Positions 44,748 to 53,331 are shown, counted from the first letter of the stretch. The stretch: 64,000 nt of DNA from Acidobacteriota bacterium (GCA_004299485.1 SCQP01000008.1:228761-292760); one strand, 5' to 3'. The notes: a model not told the origin generated them from the sequence alone. Made by a program: numbers and translations.

Positions 44748-44868
44748 GCTAAAGCAGTTTTAGCATCGCTATAGCCCGTGTCAACCATATCGCATGCGGC
44801 TTTGACATCAGGAAAAGCCGCACGCGCTCCGCCGGAACAGGGTACACCAACGCTAAAACTGCTTTAGC
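44748..44868. repeat. 121-bp palindromic repeat element, intergenic copy
   Basis: Terminal arms GCTAAAGCAGTTTTAGC (44748-44764) and GCTAAAACTGCTTTAGC (44852-44868) are perfectly complementary over 17 bases. An inner 9-bp stem, TGCGGCTTT (44795-44803) with AAAGCCGCA (44814-44822), encloses the loop GACATCAGGA. A second copy of nearly equal length lies at 57000-57119, sharing AGCATCGCT, CTTTGACATC and TACACCAACGCT. Between the copies the stem bases change in compensating pairs. This copy fills the gap between the convergent panC and dehydrogenase genes. It could act as a terminator or an RNA, or be a small mobile palindromic element. Confidence 0.8.
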
Positions 44869-44941
44869 AGTCTACCTGCCCCAGCAAAACAAGCGGCGCA
44901 CTCGCCGCTCGCGTCGACCCGCTCCGCGCCCACCGCGAACC

Positions 44942-46108
44942 CTAGCCGCCAATCTTGAGCAGCACTTTGCCGCCCTGGCGGCTTTGCGCTGTTTTCAGGG
45001 CGCCATTGAAGTCGTCGAGCGGAAAGCGGTCAGTAATGAAAAGGGTCGGGTCGAGCAGCCCGGCGGCCATCATGCGCAGCACATTAGGATAAGTGCCGTG
45101 GCCGGTGTTGCCCATGGCGCCAACGATGTTGGCTTTTTTGACCTGATACGATTCGAGAAACACCGGCACGCGCGCGGGGTCGCGTCCGATCACGACGACC
45201 TGACTGCCATTGGCGGCACAGGCTTCCATCGCCGGCAGGCTGGAGTTGAAGGCGCCGGCACACTCGACCTGCACGTCAGCACCTGCACCTTCGGTGGCTG
45301 CCATCACGATAGCCGCTGTGGCCGCCGGATCGGCATTGGCATCATGAACGGCATGGGCGCCCACCTTCGTGGCCAGCGCGCGGCGGCCAGGATTGCGCTC
45401 AAAGCACAGTACCTTGGTGGCGCCGGTGGCGCGCAGAAGCTGAATCACCGCTAAGCCGATCGAGCCTGCGCCAAACACCGTCGCGTAAGCGCCGGGCTTG
45501 ATGCGCGCCGCGCACTCAAACAGCGCGTTGTAACCAACCGTGAACGGCTCAATCACCGCGCCGGCTTCCAGTGTCTTTGCCTTGGAGCCGAAGCGGGCGA
45601 CAAGGTGGTTGATCTTCCAGCAGTTGCTCTCCGGCACCTTCAGCAGCTCGGCGCAACCCCCGTTCATCGTGAAACCAACATCATCCAGGTTTTCGCACTG
45701 ATTCGGAAATCCGCGCCGGCAGGCCTCGCACTTGTGGCAGCAGACCATATCGTCGAGGCAGACCAGATCGCCCGGCTTGAGGTATTTCACGCCGGCGCCG
45801 GTAGCAACGACTTCACCCGACACTTCGTGACCGGGCACGCTGGGAAAGCGCGCCATGCCCGGGTACTGCATGTAGCCGTCGCCGTCGGTCTCGAAGAAAT
45901 GCAAATCGCTGCCGCACAAACCGGCAGCGGCGACTTTGAGGATGACGTCGTCGGGACCCGGCGTGGGGTCGGGCAACGTAGCCACGGCGGCGGAGGGGTG
46001 CTTCCAGCAGGAGCTGCCCACGCGGGCCATATGGGTGCGGTTTTCCTCGGGGGTGACAGCGTAATCGGGACGCGGAGACCACTCCGCCGAAATGATGGCA
46101 GCTTTCAT
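44942..46108 (-). CDS. Zinc-dependent medium-chain dehydrogenase (scyllo-inosose 3-dehydrogenase-like)
   Basis: A 388 aa MDR-family oxidoreductase. Catalytic zinc ligands are in GLCGSDLH and VPGHEVSGEV. The structural zinc site is CCHKCEACRRGFPNQCENL, and the NAD-binding fold has VFGAGSIGLAVIQLL. The N-terminal WSPRPDY, the FPNQCENLDDVGF region and ANIVGAMGNTGHGTYP resemble the Thermotoga inositol-pathway enzyme IolM, so a polyol or inosose substrate is plausible. That is a resemblance from memory, not a proof. It follows the aminotransferase gene by 48 bases on the same strand. Confidence 0.9.
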   Translation of the reverse strand: MKAAIISAEWSPRPDYAVTPEENRTHMARVGSSCWKHPSAAVATLPDPTPGPDDVILKVAAAGLCGSDLHFFETDGDGYMQYPGMARFPSVPGHEVSGEVVATGAGVKYLKPGDLVCLDDMVCCHKCEACRRGFPNQCENLDDVGFTMNGGCAELLKVPESNCWKINHLVARFGSKAKTLEAGAVIEPFTVGYNALFECAARIKPGAYATVFGAGSIGLAVIQLLRATGATKVLCFERNPGRRALATKVGAHAVHDANADPAATAAIVMAATEGAGADVQVECAGAFNSSLPAMEACAANGSQVVVIGRDPARVPVFLESYQVKKANIVGAMGNTGHGTYPNVLRMMAAGLLDPTLFITDRFPLDDFNGALKTAQSRQGGKVLLKIGG

Positions 46109-46120
46109 AGAAGTTTCTTA

Positions 46121-46153
46121 GTATTTCAGTATTTCAGTTTTTCAGTTTATCAG
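46121..46153. repeat. Short tandem TTTCAG-type intergenic repeat
   Basis: Four degenerate copies of a TTTCAGTA/TTTCAGTT unit fill the gap between two co-directional minus-strand genes. Comparable word-like repeats occur at 61711-61751, and weaker ones near 1855-1877 and 4283-4308. Their role is unknown. Confidence 0.4.
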
Positions 46154-46156
46154 TCG

Positions 46157-47356
46157 TCACTTGGCCGACTGGAGGAATTGCAGGCGGCGCACCGCGGCAT
46201 CGAGTGTGGCGTCGACCTTGGAGAAGCAGAAGCGGATTTGATCCGCTCCCAATTTTGCGTCGTGATAAAAGCTGGAGCCGGGCACCGTGGCCAAACCCAC
46301 GGCCCGAACCATCCAGCGGGCAAATTCTTCGCCCGGGCAGCGGTCGCGGAAGGGCGACACATCGCACATGACGTAATAGGCGCCTTCCGGCAGGCCACAG
46401 CGCAGGCCGGCCGCCTGCAGGGCGGGCACGAAGCGGGCGCGGCGGGCGGTGTAATCGGCGGCGAGATTGCGGCAATACTCATCGCCCTGATTGAGCGCAT
46501 GTGCGGCGCCGATTTGCAGCGGCGCCGGGGCGCCGACGGTCAGAAAGTCATGCACCTTGCGAATGCCTCCCGCCAGCCGCTCGGGCGACAGCACCCAACC
46601 CACGCGCCAGCCGGTGACGCTGAAGGTTTTGGAAATACCGCTGACTGTGATCGCGCGATCTTCCATGCCGGGCAGCGTAGCCAGCGGAATATGCGGACGG
46701 CCATCATAGATGATGTGCTCGTAAATTTCATCGGTGATCGCCAGGCAGTCCCACTCGACGCACAAATCGCGGATGAACTCCAGCTCCTCGCGGCTAAAAA
46801 CCTTGCCCGTGGGATTGTTGGGCGAGTTCAGAATAATGGCGCGGGTTTTGGCGTTGAAGGCCGCGGCCAGCTCGCCGCGGTCGAAGCTCCAGCTATCGCC
46901 CGAGGGCCGCAGCGTTACAAAGCGCGGCACGGCGCCGCTCAAAATCGAATCGGGGCCGTAGTTCTCATAATAGGGTTCGAAGATGACCGTTTCATCTCCG
47001 GGATTGAGCACCGCGATCAGCGTCGAAATCATCGCCTCGGTCGAACCGCAACAGACGGTGACATGCTGATCGCCCACGTCCATGCCGTACCAGCGCTGAT
47101 ATTTGGCGGCAATCGCCTTCCGCAGCAGCGGATCGCCCCAAGTGACGGCGTACTGGTTAATGTTGTCGCGGATCGCCTGAATGGCGGCGTCCTTGATGAA
47201 GTCCGGCGCGGGAAAGTCGGGAAATCCCTGTGCCAGATTGACTGCGTTGTGCTCCATCGCCAGGCGGGTCATCTCGCGGATAACACTTTCAGTGAAGCCT
47301 TCGACGCGATGCGACACACCCCGGCGCGAGGCCGGCACGACGGCTTTGGTACTCAT
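46157..47356 (-). CDS. PLP-dependent class I/II aminotransferase
   Basis: A 399 aa fold-type I aminotransferase, closest in text to kynurenine/glutamine and aspartate-type enzymes. Conserved segments: LAQGFPDFPAPDFI, VCCGSTEAM, FEPYYENY, LNSPNNPTGKVFS, ITDEIYEHI, the PLP lysine in SGISKTFSVTGWRVGW, and the carboxylate-binding arginine in IRFCFSK. It overlaps the metallo-hydrolase gene by four bases. Substrate not assigned. Confidence 0.93.
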   Translation of the reverse strand: MSTKAVVPASRRGVSHRVEGFTESVIREMTRLAMEHNAVNLAQGFPDFPAPDFIKDAAIQAIRDNINQYAVTWGDPLLRKAIAAKYQRWYGMDVGDQHVTVCCGSTEAMISTLIAVLNPGDETVIFEPYYENYGPDSILSGAVPRFVTLRPSGDSWSFDRGELAAAFNAKTRAIILNSPNNPTGKVFSREELEFIRDLCVEWDCLAITDEIYEHIIYDGRPHIPLATLPGMEDRAITVSGISKTFSVTGWRVGWVLSPERLAGGIRKVHDFLTVGAPAPLQIGAAHALNQGDEYCRNLAADYTARRARFVPALQAAGLRCGLPEGAYYVMCDVSPFRDRCPGEEFARWMVRAVGLATVPGSSFYHDAKLGADQIRFCFSKVDATLDAAVRRLQFLQSAK

Positions 47357-48141
47357 GAATGTTTTTTCTCCAGAGGCCTGGCCGACCTACGGGCGGAGGC
47401 GGACAAGTTATGGTTTTGGGTAAACGGATCATCGTGGCCGGGGATAACCACCCCGCTAAAGTGATCGAGATGTTGACGCGAGCGCTGGAAGAGTTCCCGA
47501 TTGTGGGGCGGCATGTCGTAACCTACCGCAATCTCGTCGGCAAAGGCTCGCGCATCACCGGCGATCAGGTAAGGACCTTCCGCGCCGTGGACGTGCACCG
47601 AAATGTGGCCGGGGGAGTGGCCCGGGGTGGCGAGAATGCGCAGACCATCGATATCAAGATCGCCGTCTTCCCACCAGCGATAGCGGCCATGATCGCCCAT
47701 AATCGCTGGATCCCACATCCAGGTCAGCAATTGTAGTACGCGCGCCTCGTCCATGTGATCAAATTCTTCGTCGGTGGCTTCCGGATAAAACGTGCGGAAG
47801 ACATCGCGCCGCGTTTCTCCGCCGCTGACACTTTCGTAGATCGAGATCGCCCAGTCGAAATCGAGCTTGGACCCATAGACCCACGCCTGCGGAAACAGGA
47901 AATTGCCGCCGCAATGATCGAGATGATAGTGCGTATTGATGATGCCGGTGATATCCGACTTGTCCACGCGCAGGCGCTGCAAGCCGTCGAGCAACAAGGT
48001 GTCATGCTGCGGAAAGCAGGTGTCGACGATGATTTGCCGGGGTTTGTCGCCGTTTTCGGTGACACTGCTGAGCAGCACCGAGCAGGCTTGTAAGGGCAAG
48101 CCTGGCACCAGCACGCGCACCTGCCAGCGAGTATTGCTCAT
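47353..48141 (-). CDS. Metallo-beta-lactamase-fold hydrolase (lactonase-like)
   Basis: A 262 aa MBL-fold enzyme. The metal motif is NTHYHLDHCGG (HxHxDH), with later ligands in ATPGHSPGHISVH, AGDARAF and IPGHDDPF. The arrangement resembles N-acyl-homoserine lactonases, which open lactone rings, but other esters are possible. ATG 48141 overlaps the sensor kinase stop (ATGA), so the upstream frame from 48330 is not used. Coupling to a two-component system and to an aminotransferase suggests regulated breakdown of a small signal or metabolite (inference). Confidence 0.9.
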   Translation of the reverse strand: MSNTRWQVRVLVPGLPLQACSVLLSSVTENGDKPRQIIVDTCFPQHDTLLLDGLQRLRVDKSDITGIINTHYHLDHCGGNFLFPQAWVYGSKLDFDWAISIYESVSGGETRRDVFRTFYPEATDEEFDHMDEARVLQLLTWMWDPAIMGDHGRYRWWEDGDLDIDGLRILATPGHSPGHISVHVHGAEGPYLIAGDARAFADEIAVGYDMPPHNRELFQRSRQHLDHFSGVVIPGHDDPFTQNHNLSASARRSARPLEKKHS

Positions 48142-49709
48142 GCCACCCCTACGCGGCTCGCGCCGCCTTTCGCGGCAGTGCCGGCCTCCCGCGGGTCGGC
48201 CTCCGGACTCCGTTGCGTGGTTTTCGTTTTCGCCAGCACCGGCGCCAGTGGCAGGTGCACCACAAAGCTGCTTCCCTGATTGGGATGGCTGGAGACTTCC
48301 ACCGATCCGCCGTGGGTTTCGGCCACCCATTTCACGATCGGCAGTCCCAGCCCGCAGCCTTCGACGCCCGCAGCGCTGCGCGTGCGCGACTTATCGGCGC
48401 GATAGAAGCGGTCAAAAATAAAGGGCAGATCCTCGGCGGCGATGCCGATGCCGGTGTCGCGCACCAGCAGCCGCGCTTCACTACGCCCATGCGCTAGCGC
48501 CGCGCGCTCGACGCGCACTTCTATGCGGCCACCCGGCGGCGTGTATTTTACGGCGTTATCGATGAGGTTCAGCACCATCTGCCGCAGCCGCAGACTATCC
48601 GCCCGCAGCGGCACGGGATTGGAAGTTTCGGCGCGCAGGTCGACGTTGCGCGCCTGCGCCACTGCGCGCATCTGCTCCACCAGATCGCGCACCAGTTCGT
48701 TCAAGTCCATCGCCTCCAGCCGCGGCCGCATCTCGCCGGCATCGGCTTGCGCCAGCACCAGCAGATTACGAATCATCCGATTCAGCCGTTCAATCTCCTC
48801 CAAATTGCTCTCCAGCACGCGGCGGCATTCCCCCAGCGGCGCGCGCGCAATCAATGCCAGCTCCGTCTCCCCCTGCATGGCCTGCAAGGGCGTGCGTAGC
48901 TCGTGACTCACGTTCGCGGCGAACTCGTTCATTTTAGCGAAGGATTGCTGCAAGCGTGCAATCATGGCGTTGAAGGTCTCGGCCAGCTCATCCAGCTCGT
49001 CGCGGCGCCCGCGCGTGGGCAGCCGCCGGCTCAGGTTGGAGGCCGAGATCGCCCGCGCCGCGTGCGTCATGTCCGTCACCGGCTTCAGCGTGCGCTTCGC
49101 CATCACCGAACCGAAGATGGCGCTAAACACCACGGTAACCGGCAACAGCATCAACATGACCCACAAAAACGTGTCCTGGGCATCGTTGATGGGCTTGAGG
49201 CGCGTGCCGATGCGCATCAGGTAGCGGTGATCGGCCGGGCCGCGCAGCACCGTGTTGATGAAGCGCATCTGTTCGTCACGCCGGCCTTCCGTGGTGAACG
49301 CCGGCGGCGGCTTCATGGCCAGCAGCGATTTGAGCACGCCGGGCTCGACTGAGTAACCGAACGCGGTCAGCTCCGGCGAAGACTTGACCGGAATGCCCTC
49401 ATTATTCAGAATCTCCGAGACATTAAAAATCGTGCGCGGATCGTAGCTCTGGCTCTCGCTCGCGGCTCCGGCATCGAACACCGGCTTGCCCTGATCGAAG
49501 TGGATATATTGCTTGACGAGCGCGGCCTCGTTCTGGAGTTCGTTGTCCACGTTCCAGAACAGAATCCAGTTGAGCGTGAAGTACAGCAGACCGGCGGCGA
49601 GGAACAGCAGCAGGCTGAACACTACGGTGTATTGGAACGTAAGCTGGCCACGCGTGGAACTCGGGCGCCAGATCAACCGGCGCGCCAGCCGCAGATGCCT
49701 CCACTTCAT
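48138..49709 (-). CDS. Two-component sensor histidine kinase (OmpR-partner type)
   Basis: A 523 aa membrane kinase. Two transmembrane helices (VVFSLLLFLAAGLLYFTL near residue 35 and LWVMLMLLPVTVVFSAIFG near 190) bound a periplasmic sensor domain. A HAMP follows (MAKRTLKPVTDMTHAARAIS), then the H-box SHELRTPLQAM, N-box LIDNAVKYTP, G1 DTGIGIAAEDLP and G2 GCGLGLPIVKW. The C-terminus is polar. It overlaps the response-regulator gene by four bases at one end and the MBL hydrolase by four at the other. Confidence 0.95.
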   Translation of the reverse strand: MKWRHLRLARRLIWRPSSTRGQLTFQYTVVFSLLLFLAAGLLYFTLNWILFWNVDNELQNEAALVKQYIHFDQGKPVFDAGAASESQSYDPRTIFNVSEILNNEGIPVKSSPELTAFGYSVEPGVLKSLLAMKPPPAFTTEGRRDEQMRFINTVLRGPADHRYLMRIGTRLKPINDAQDTFLWVMLMLLPVTVVFSAIFGSVMAKRTLKPVTDMTHAARAISASNLSRRLPTRGRRDELDELAETFNAMIARLQQSFAKMNEFAANVSHELRTPLQAMQGETELALIARAPLGECRRVLESNLEEIERLNRMIRNLLVLAQADAGEMRPRLEAMDLNELVRDLVEQMRAVAQARNVDLRAETSNPVPLRADSLRLRQMVLNLIDNAVKYTPPGGRIEVRVERAALAHGRSEARLLVRDTGIGIAAEDLPFIFDRFYRADKSRTRSAAGVEGCGLGLPIVKWVAETHGGSVEVSSHPNQGSSFVVHLPLAPVLAKTKTTQRSPEADPREAGTAAKGGASRVGVA

Positions 49710-50389
49710 GCCGGCGCTACCTCGTCCTTGAGCATATAACCCACGCCGCGTACGCTGTGCAGCAGCTTCTGGTTGCGATCCTTATCAATCTTGTTGCGCA
49801 AAAAGCTGATGTAGACGTCGATCACGTTGGTGAAGCTGTCAAAGCTGGCATCCCAGACGTGCTCGGCAATCATGGTCCGCGTGACCACCTGGTTGGCGTT
49901 GCGCATGAGGTACTCAAGAAGCATAAACTCCTTGGGTGACAGCTCCAAGTCACTATTCGCACGCCAGGCCTTGTGCTTGACGGGGTCGAGCACCAGGTCC
50001 GCCACCTGGAGTTGCAGCTTCAGTTCCCGCCACTCGCGCCGCAATAGAGCCCACACCCGAGCTCGTAACTCCGCGAAAGCAAAGGGTTTAATGAGATAGT
50101 CATCACTCCCGATCTCCAGGCCGCGCACCCGGTCTTCCACCGAGGCCCTGGCTGTAAGAATCAAAATCGGGACATTCGGGTTTTTCTTCCGCACCGTCGC
50201 CAGCACCGAGAAGCCGCTCACTTTGGGCAACATCAGATCCAAAATGATCAGGTCGTAGACGTTGCTCTCGGCCAGAAACAGGCCCTCCTCGCCATCCGAC
50301 GCTAGATCGACAGCAAACTGTTCCTGTTGGAGCCCGCGTTTGATGAACTGAGCAACCTTGTGCTCGTCCTCGACCAGCAAAATGCGCAT
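49706..50389 (-). CDS. OmpR-family response regulator
   Basis: A 227 aa regulator. The receiver domain has the acidic pocket (LLVEDEHK), the phosphorylated aspartate in YDLIILDLMLPKVSG near residue 51, and the lysine in YLIKPFAFAEL. The C-terminal winged helix (LSPKEFMLLEYLMRNANQVV, then YISFLRNKIDKD and VRGVGYML) binds DNA. It is first in a minus-strand operon of regulator, kinase, MBL hydrolase and aminotransferase, probably with the zinc dehydrogenase, and is divergent from the TPR gene. Confidence 0.96.
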   Translation of the reverse strand: MRILLVEDEHKVAQFIKRGLQQEQFAVDLASDGEEGLFLAESNVYDLIILDLMLPKVSGFSVLATVRKKNPNVPILILTARASVEDRVRGLEIGSDDYLIKPFAFAELRARVWALLRREWRELKLQLQVADLVLDPVKHKAWRANSDLELSPKEFMLLEYLMRNANQVVTRTMIAEHVWDASFDSFTNVIDVYISFLRNKIDKDRNQKLLHSVRGVGYMLKDEVAPA

Positions 50390-50452
50390 CGCCTTGCCTG
50401 AACCTGAGCCGAAACCCTCAGCTTCGCTGTTCTCAGTATAGAATCAACCCAG

Positions 50453-51472
50453 ATGCGAAAGGGTGAACGAACAGGGTGGCTGCGAGTGGCTGTAGCGGTG
50501 TTGGTTCTGGGATTAGCAGCATGGGCGGCGAACCACCCCACAGCGCAGACCTCGACGTTGGCACAAGCGGAGCGGTTGGTAGACTGGGGGCGGCTGAAAC
50601 AGGCACGATCTCTCTTGCAGACGGCCACCAACGATGCCGGCAATCAGAGTAACGCGCCTCTGCTCGCCTATCTGGGCCACATTGAGGCGCGGTTCGGGAA
50701 TTTGCAAGCGGCACGTGCGCTGACGGATAAAGCGCTGAAGCTCGACCAGGCCTGCGCCAGTTGCCATTTGTACCGCTTCGAGGCCCTCGCGCGTCATGCC
50801 GAAACACTCAGTCAGTTTCGCGCTCTGCTCAAATTGCACGCCATCAAGAAGCAATTGCAAAAAGCGGAGCAACTGGACCCCCATATGGGCGACGTTCAGT
50901 GGGGCTGGATCCGGTTTGATCTCGCGGTTCCGGCTTCTCTTGGCGGCGGCAGCGGAGACGCTCTCAAGCACGCCGCGGTGCTAAGCCGAATTGATCCCGT
51001 GGATGGCCACCTGGCGCGCGCTTCGATATTCACTTCCCAAGGCAAGTCGCAGGAAGCCCTCGCCGAATATCGTGCCGCCGCGCAGGAGTACCCGAATGAT
51101 CCTCAAGCGTTGTTCGCACTGGGCAAGGCCCTGTACCAACAGGGAGACTACTCCGCCGCTGCCGGCTTGCTCGACCGGGCTTGGAAACTGGATCCCGCCT
51201 CGGCCTTTTATGGCGCCTATCACGCCGCCGATCTGGTGCGGCTGGGACAGTCGCAACAGGCCCAGGCGGTGCTCCAGACCGCGCAGCAGCAGCATCCCGA
51301 CAGCCGGCTCGGCGATTTCCTCACGGCGCAGGCGCTGGCGGATACCGGCCAGAACTTCGCCTGGGCGAAGCAATTGCTCGCTCGCTACCTGGCAGTCCCG
51401 CCCGAACCCGAGCAGGCCACCGCGGCCGACGCACGCAAACTTCTGGCCAGCCTCAGCCAAAGCGGGAGCTAA
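50453..51472 (+). CDS. Membrane-anchored or secreted TPR protein
   Basis: A 339 aa protein with an N-terminal hydrophobic segment (VAVAVLVLGLAAWAA) and helical repeats of TPR type (LVDWGRLKQARSLLQTA, YLGHIEARFGNLQAARAL, ARASIFTSQGKSQEALAEY, ALGKALYQQGDYSAAAGLL). TPRs form protein-binding scaffolds. It lies six bases before a LytS-type kinase gene and may be an accessory sensor. A CASCH string near residue 103 lies within a repeat and is probably not a heme site. Confidence 0.85.
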   Translation: MRKGERTGWLRVAVAVLVLGLAAWAANHPTAQTSTLAQAERLVDWGRLKQARSLLQTATNDAGNQSNAPLLAYLGHIEARFGNLQAARALTDKALKLDQACASCHLYRFEALARHAETLSQFRALLKLHAIKKQLQKAEQLDPHMGDVQWGWIRFDLAVPASLGGGSGDALKHAAVLSRIDPVDGHLARASIFTSQGKSQEALAEYRAAAQEYPNDPQALFALGKALYQQGDYSAAAGLLDRAWKLDPASAFYGAYHAADLVRLGQSQQAQAVLQTAQQQHPDSRLGDFLTAQALADTGQNFAWAKQLLARYLAVPPEPEQATAADARKLLASLSQSGS

Positions 51473-51478
51473 GGCGGA

Positions 51479-52651
51479 ATGCGGCGCTGGGCGCAAGCGC
51501 GATGGATCGCCGGCTTCGCAGCCTTCACGCTGATCGGCACGTTGAGCTTCTTCTATCACTACCTGGATGATCTGAAAAGCGGCGTCACCGGAACCGCTGG
51601 CGTGCGCGCGCTGGAAGAATTCACCGGCGCCTATACCGCCGCGCTGCTGTTCCTTGCCGTGGTCTGGATGGTGCGGCGCTGGCCCCTACGCGAGGGCCGC
51701 GCTGAGGATCCTGGGGCCCCCGGCCCGGCCGAGCGTCAAGCCGGGGTAAACGACACAGTGCGTCGTTTACGGGCGCAGCCACGCCAGGCCCCGCGCCCAT
51801 CAACGATCCGCCACCGTTGGCGCAAATCGCTGGCGGTCTACTTCCTCGCGCTGCCGTTTTTCGGCGCGGTGTTCACCACCCTCATGCTGCAATCGCGCGA
51901 CCTGTTGTCGCCGATTCTGGGAATGGGCCCCTACCAAAACGGCGAGCTTGGACTCCGCTACCTGATGGAGTTCGCCAACCAGATTTCGATCTACCTCACC
52001 ATGGTGGGCGCCGTTTGCCTGTTCGATCTCTACCGTGAGAACCGCCGGCGCGAGCTGGTCTCCGCCGAGTTGCGCGAAAAGCTGGCGCAGGCCCAACTGG
52101 AGCAACTGCGCCTGCGCCTGCAACCGCACTTTCTCTTCAACACCCTCAACACCATCTCTGCCGCCATGTACGAAGATGTGGACCGCGCCGATGCCATGCT
52201 CACTCGTCTGAGCGCGCTGCTGCGGCATACGCTCGAGGCGCCAACCGAAGGCTCTGGTGAAGTCAGCCTCGCCCACGAGATTGAAACCTGCCGCCTCTAC
52301 ACCGAAATCATGCAAGCCCGCTTCGAGCATGGCTTAGCCGTTCGCTACGAGGTCGAACCGGCGGCGGAGGCCAGCAGCGTGCCGCAATTCCTCTTGCAAC
52401 CTCTCGTGGAGAACGCCGTCCGTCACGGCGGCGGCCAAATCCTCGTTCGCGCCTCCATCGACCACGGCCGCCTCGCGCTGGAGGTATCCAACTCGGCCCG
52501 CGCCGCCGCCGCCGCCGCTGGCCATGGCCTGGGCCTTTCCAGCACCACCCAGCGGCTGCAGCAAACCTATGGCCCGGCTCATACTTTTCGCTTCGGCCCT
52601 GAGCCTGGCGGCGGCTTTGCCGTGCGCATGCTCCTGCCCCTGTCTGCATGA
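51479..52651 (+). CDS. LytS/YehU-type sensor histidine kinase
   Basis: A 390 aa kinase of the His_kinase (PF06580) class. About four transmembrane segments occupy residues 8-195 (WIAGFAAFTLIGTLSFFYHY, YTAALLFLAVVWMV, SLAVYFLALPFFGAVFTTLM, ISIYLTMVGAVCLFDLY). The phospho-acceptor motif is LQPHFLFNTLNTIS, the N-box is LLQPLVENAVRHG, and GHGLGLSSTTQRL forms the ATP lid. The linker at residues 75-104 (AEDPGAPGPAERQAGVND onward) is encoded by an unusual GC-rich, hairpin-bearing stretch that looks inserted. It overlaps the LytTR regulator gene by four bases (ATGA). Confidence 0.93.
   Translation: MRRWAQARWIAGFAAFTLIGTLSFFYHYLDDLKSGVTGTAGVRALEEFTGAYTAALLFLAVVWMVRRWPLREGRAEDPGAPGPAERQAGVNDTVRRLRAQPRQAPRPSTIRHRWRKSLAVYFLALPFFGAVFTTLMLQSRDLLSPILGMGPYQNGELGLRYLMEFANQISIYLTMVGAVCLFDLYRENRRRELVSAELREKLAQAQLEQLRLRLQPHFLFNTLNTISAAMYEDVDRADAMLTRLSALLRHTLEAPTEGSGEVSLAHEIETCRLYTEIMQARFEHGLAVRYEVEPAAEASSVPQFLLQPLVENAVRHGGGQILVRASIDHGRLALEVSNSARAAAAAAGHGLGLSSTTQRLQQTYGPAHTFRFGPEPGGGFAVRMLLPLSA
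51711..51770. repeat. GC-rich hairpin insert within the kinase gene
   Basis: GGGCCCCCGGCCCGGCC (51714-51730) recurs exactly at 63949-63965. Sixteen bases later a 9-bp stem GTAAACGAC (51746-51754) pairs with GTCGTTTAC (51762-51770) around a 7-base loop. The stretch encodes only a low-complexity linker between transmembrane segments. It may be another in-frame repeat insertion. Extent and family are uncertain. Confidence 0.4.
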
Positions 52652-53331
52652 AGTCTCTACGCGTGCTGGTCGCCGAGGATGAAGCGCCCGCGCGGCGCAA
52701 GCTCGTCCGCATGCTCGCCGCCCTCGGCGGCGTCGATCTGGTCGGCGAAGCGCCTGACGGGCCTGCCGCCCTCCAGGCACTGGCTTCGCTCTGTCCCGAT
52801 CTCGCGTTGCTGGACATCGATATGCCCGGTCTCAACGGCCTCGAGGTCGCCCGCGCTACGCCCAAGCCCACGCAAATCGTTTTCGTCACTGCCCATGCCG
52901 AGCACGCACTGCAGGCGTTCGAGCTCCACGCCTGCGACTACCTGCTCAAACCCTACGATCAGGCCCGCCTTAACGACGTAATCGCCCACGCCCGCGAGCG
53001 CGTCGCCGCCACTCCCCAGCGCCTCGAGGTCGATTTAGGCAATCGCCGTGTCTTCATCCCCCTCGACGCGCTCGACTGGGCCCAGGCCGCGCGCAACTAC
53101 GTCGAAATCCATACCGAAGGTAAAACCCTCCTCACCCGCACCACGCTCGATGCCTTCGCAGCGCGCCTCAGCGCCGAAACTTTCTTCCGCATTAACCGCT
53201 CGGTCCTGGTCCGCCAGTCCGCTATCGCGGAAACCCGCACCCGCGGCCACGGAGAAGCGTGCATTCGCCTCGTTGACGGCAGTGAGCACGTCTGGACTCG
53301 CCGCTACCGGCCTCGTTCGTCCCAAGCCTGA
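52648..53331 (+). CDS. LytTR-family response regulator
   Basis: A 227 aa regulator with an N-terminal receiver (VLVAEDEAPARRKL; phospho-aspartate in LALLDIDMPGLNG; lysine in YLLKPYDQ) and a C-terminal LytTR DNA-binding domain (LDWAQAARNYVEIHTEGKTL, FFRINRSVLV). It is translationally coupled to the LytS-type kinase. Targets are unknown; the nearest downstream candidate is the PQQ dehydrogenase and TonB receptor pair. Confidence 0.94.
   Translation: MKSLRVLVAEDEAPARRKLVRMLAALGGVDLVGEAPDGPAALQALASLCPDLALLDIDMPGLNGLEVARATPKPTQIVFVTAHAEHALQAFELHACDYLLKPYDQARLNDVIAHARERVAATPQRLEVDLGNRRVFIPLDALDWAQAARNYVEIHTEGKTLLTRTTLDAFAARLSAETFFRINRSVLVRQSAIAETRTRGHGEACIRLVDGSEHVWTRRYRPRSSQA

Noticed and set aside
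45605..47464. 619-codon plus-strand open frame over the dehydrogenase and aminotransferase
   Set aside because: It spans two clear minus-strand enzymes and the gap between them, with shadow-like composition.
50753..50770. CASCH string in the TPR protein, a possible heme c site
   Set aside because: It lies in a helical TPR repeat of an otherwise heme-free protein and no distal ligand or cytochrome fold is seen; probably chance.
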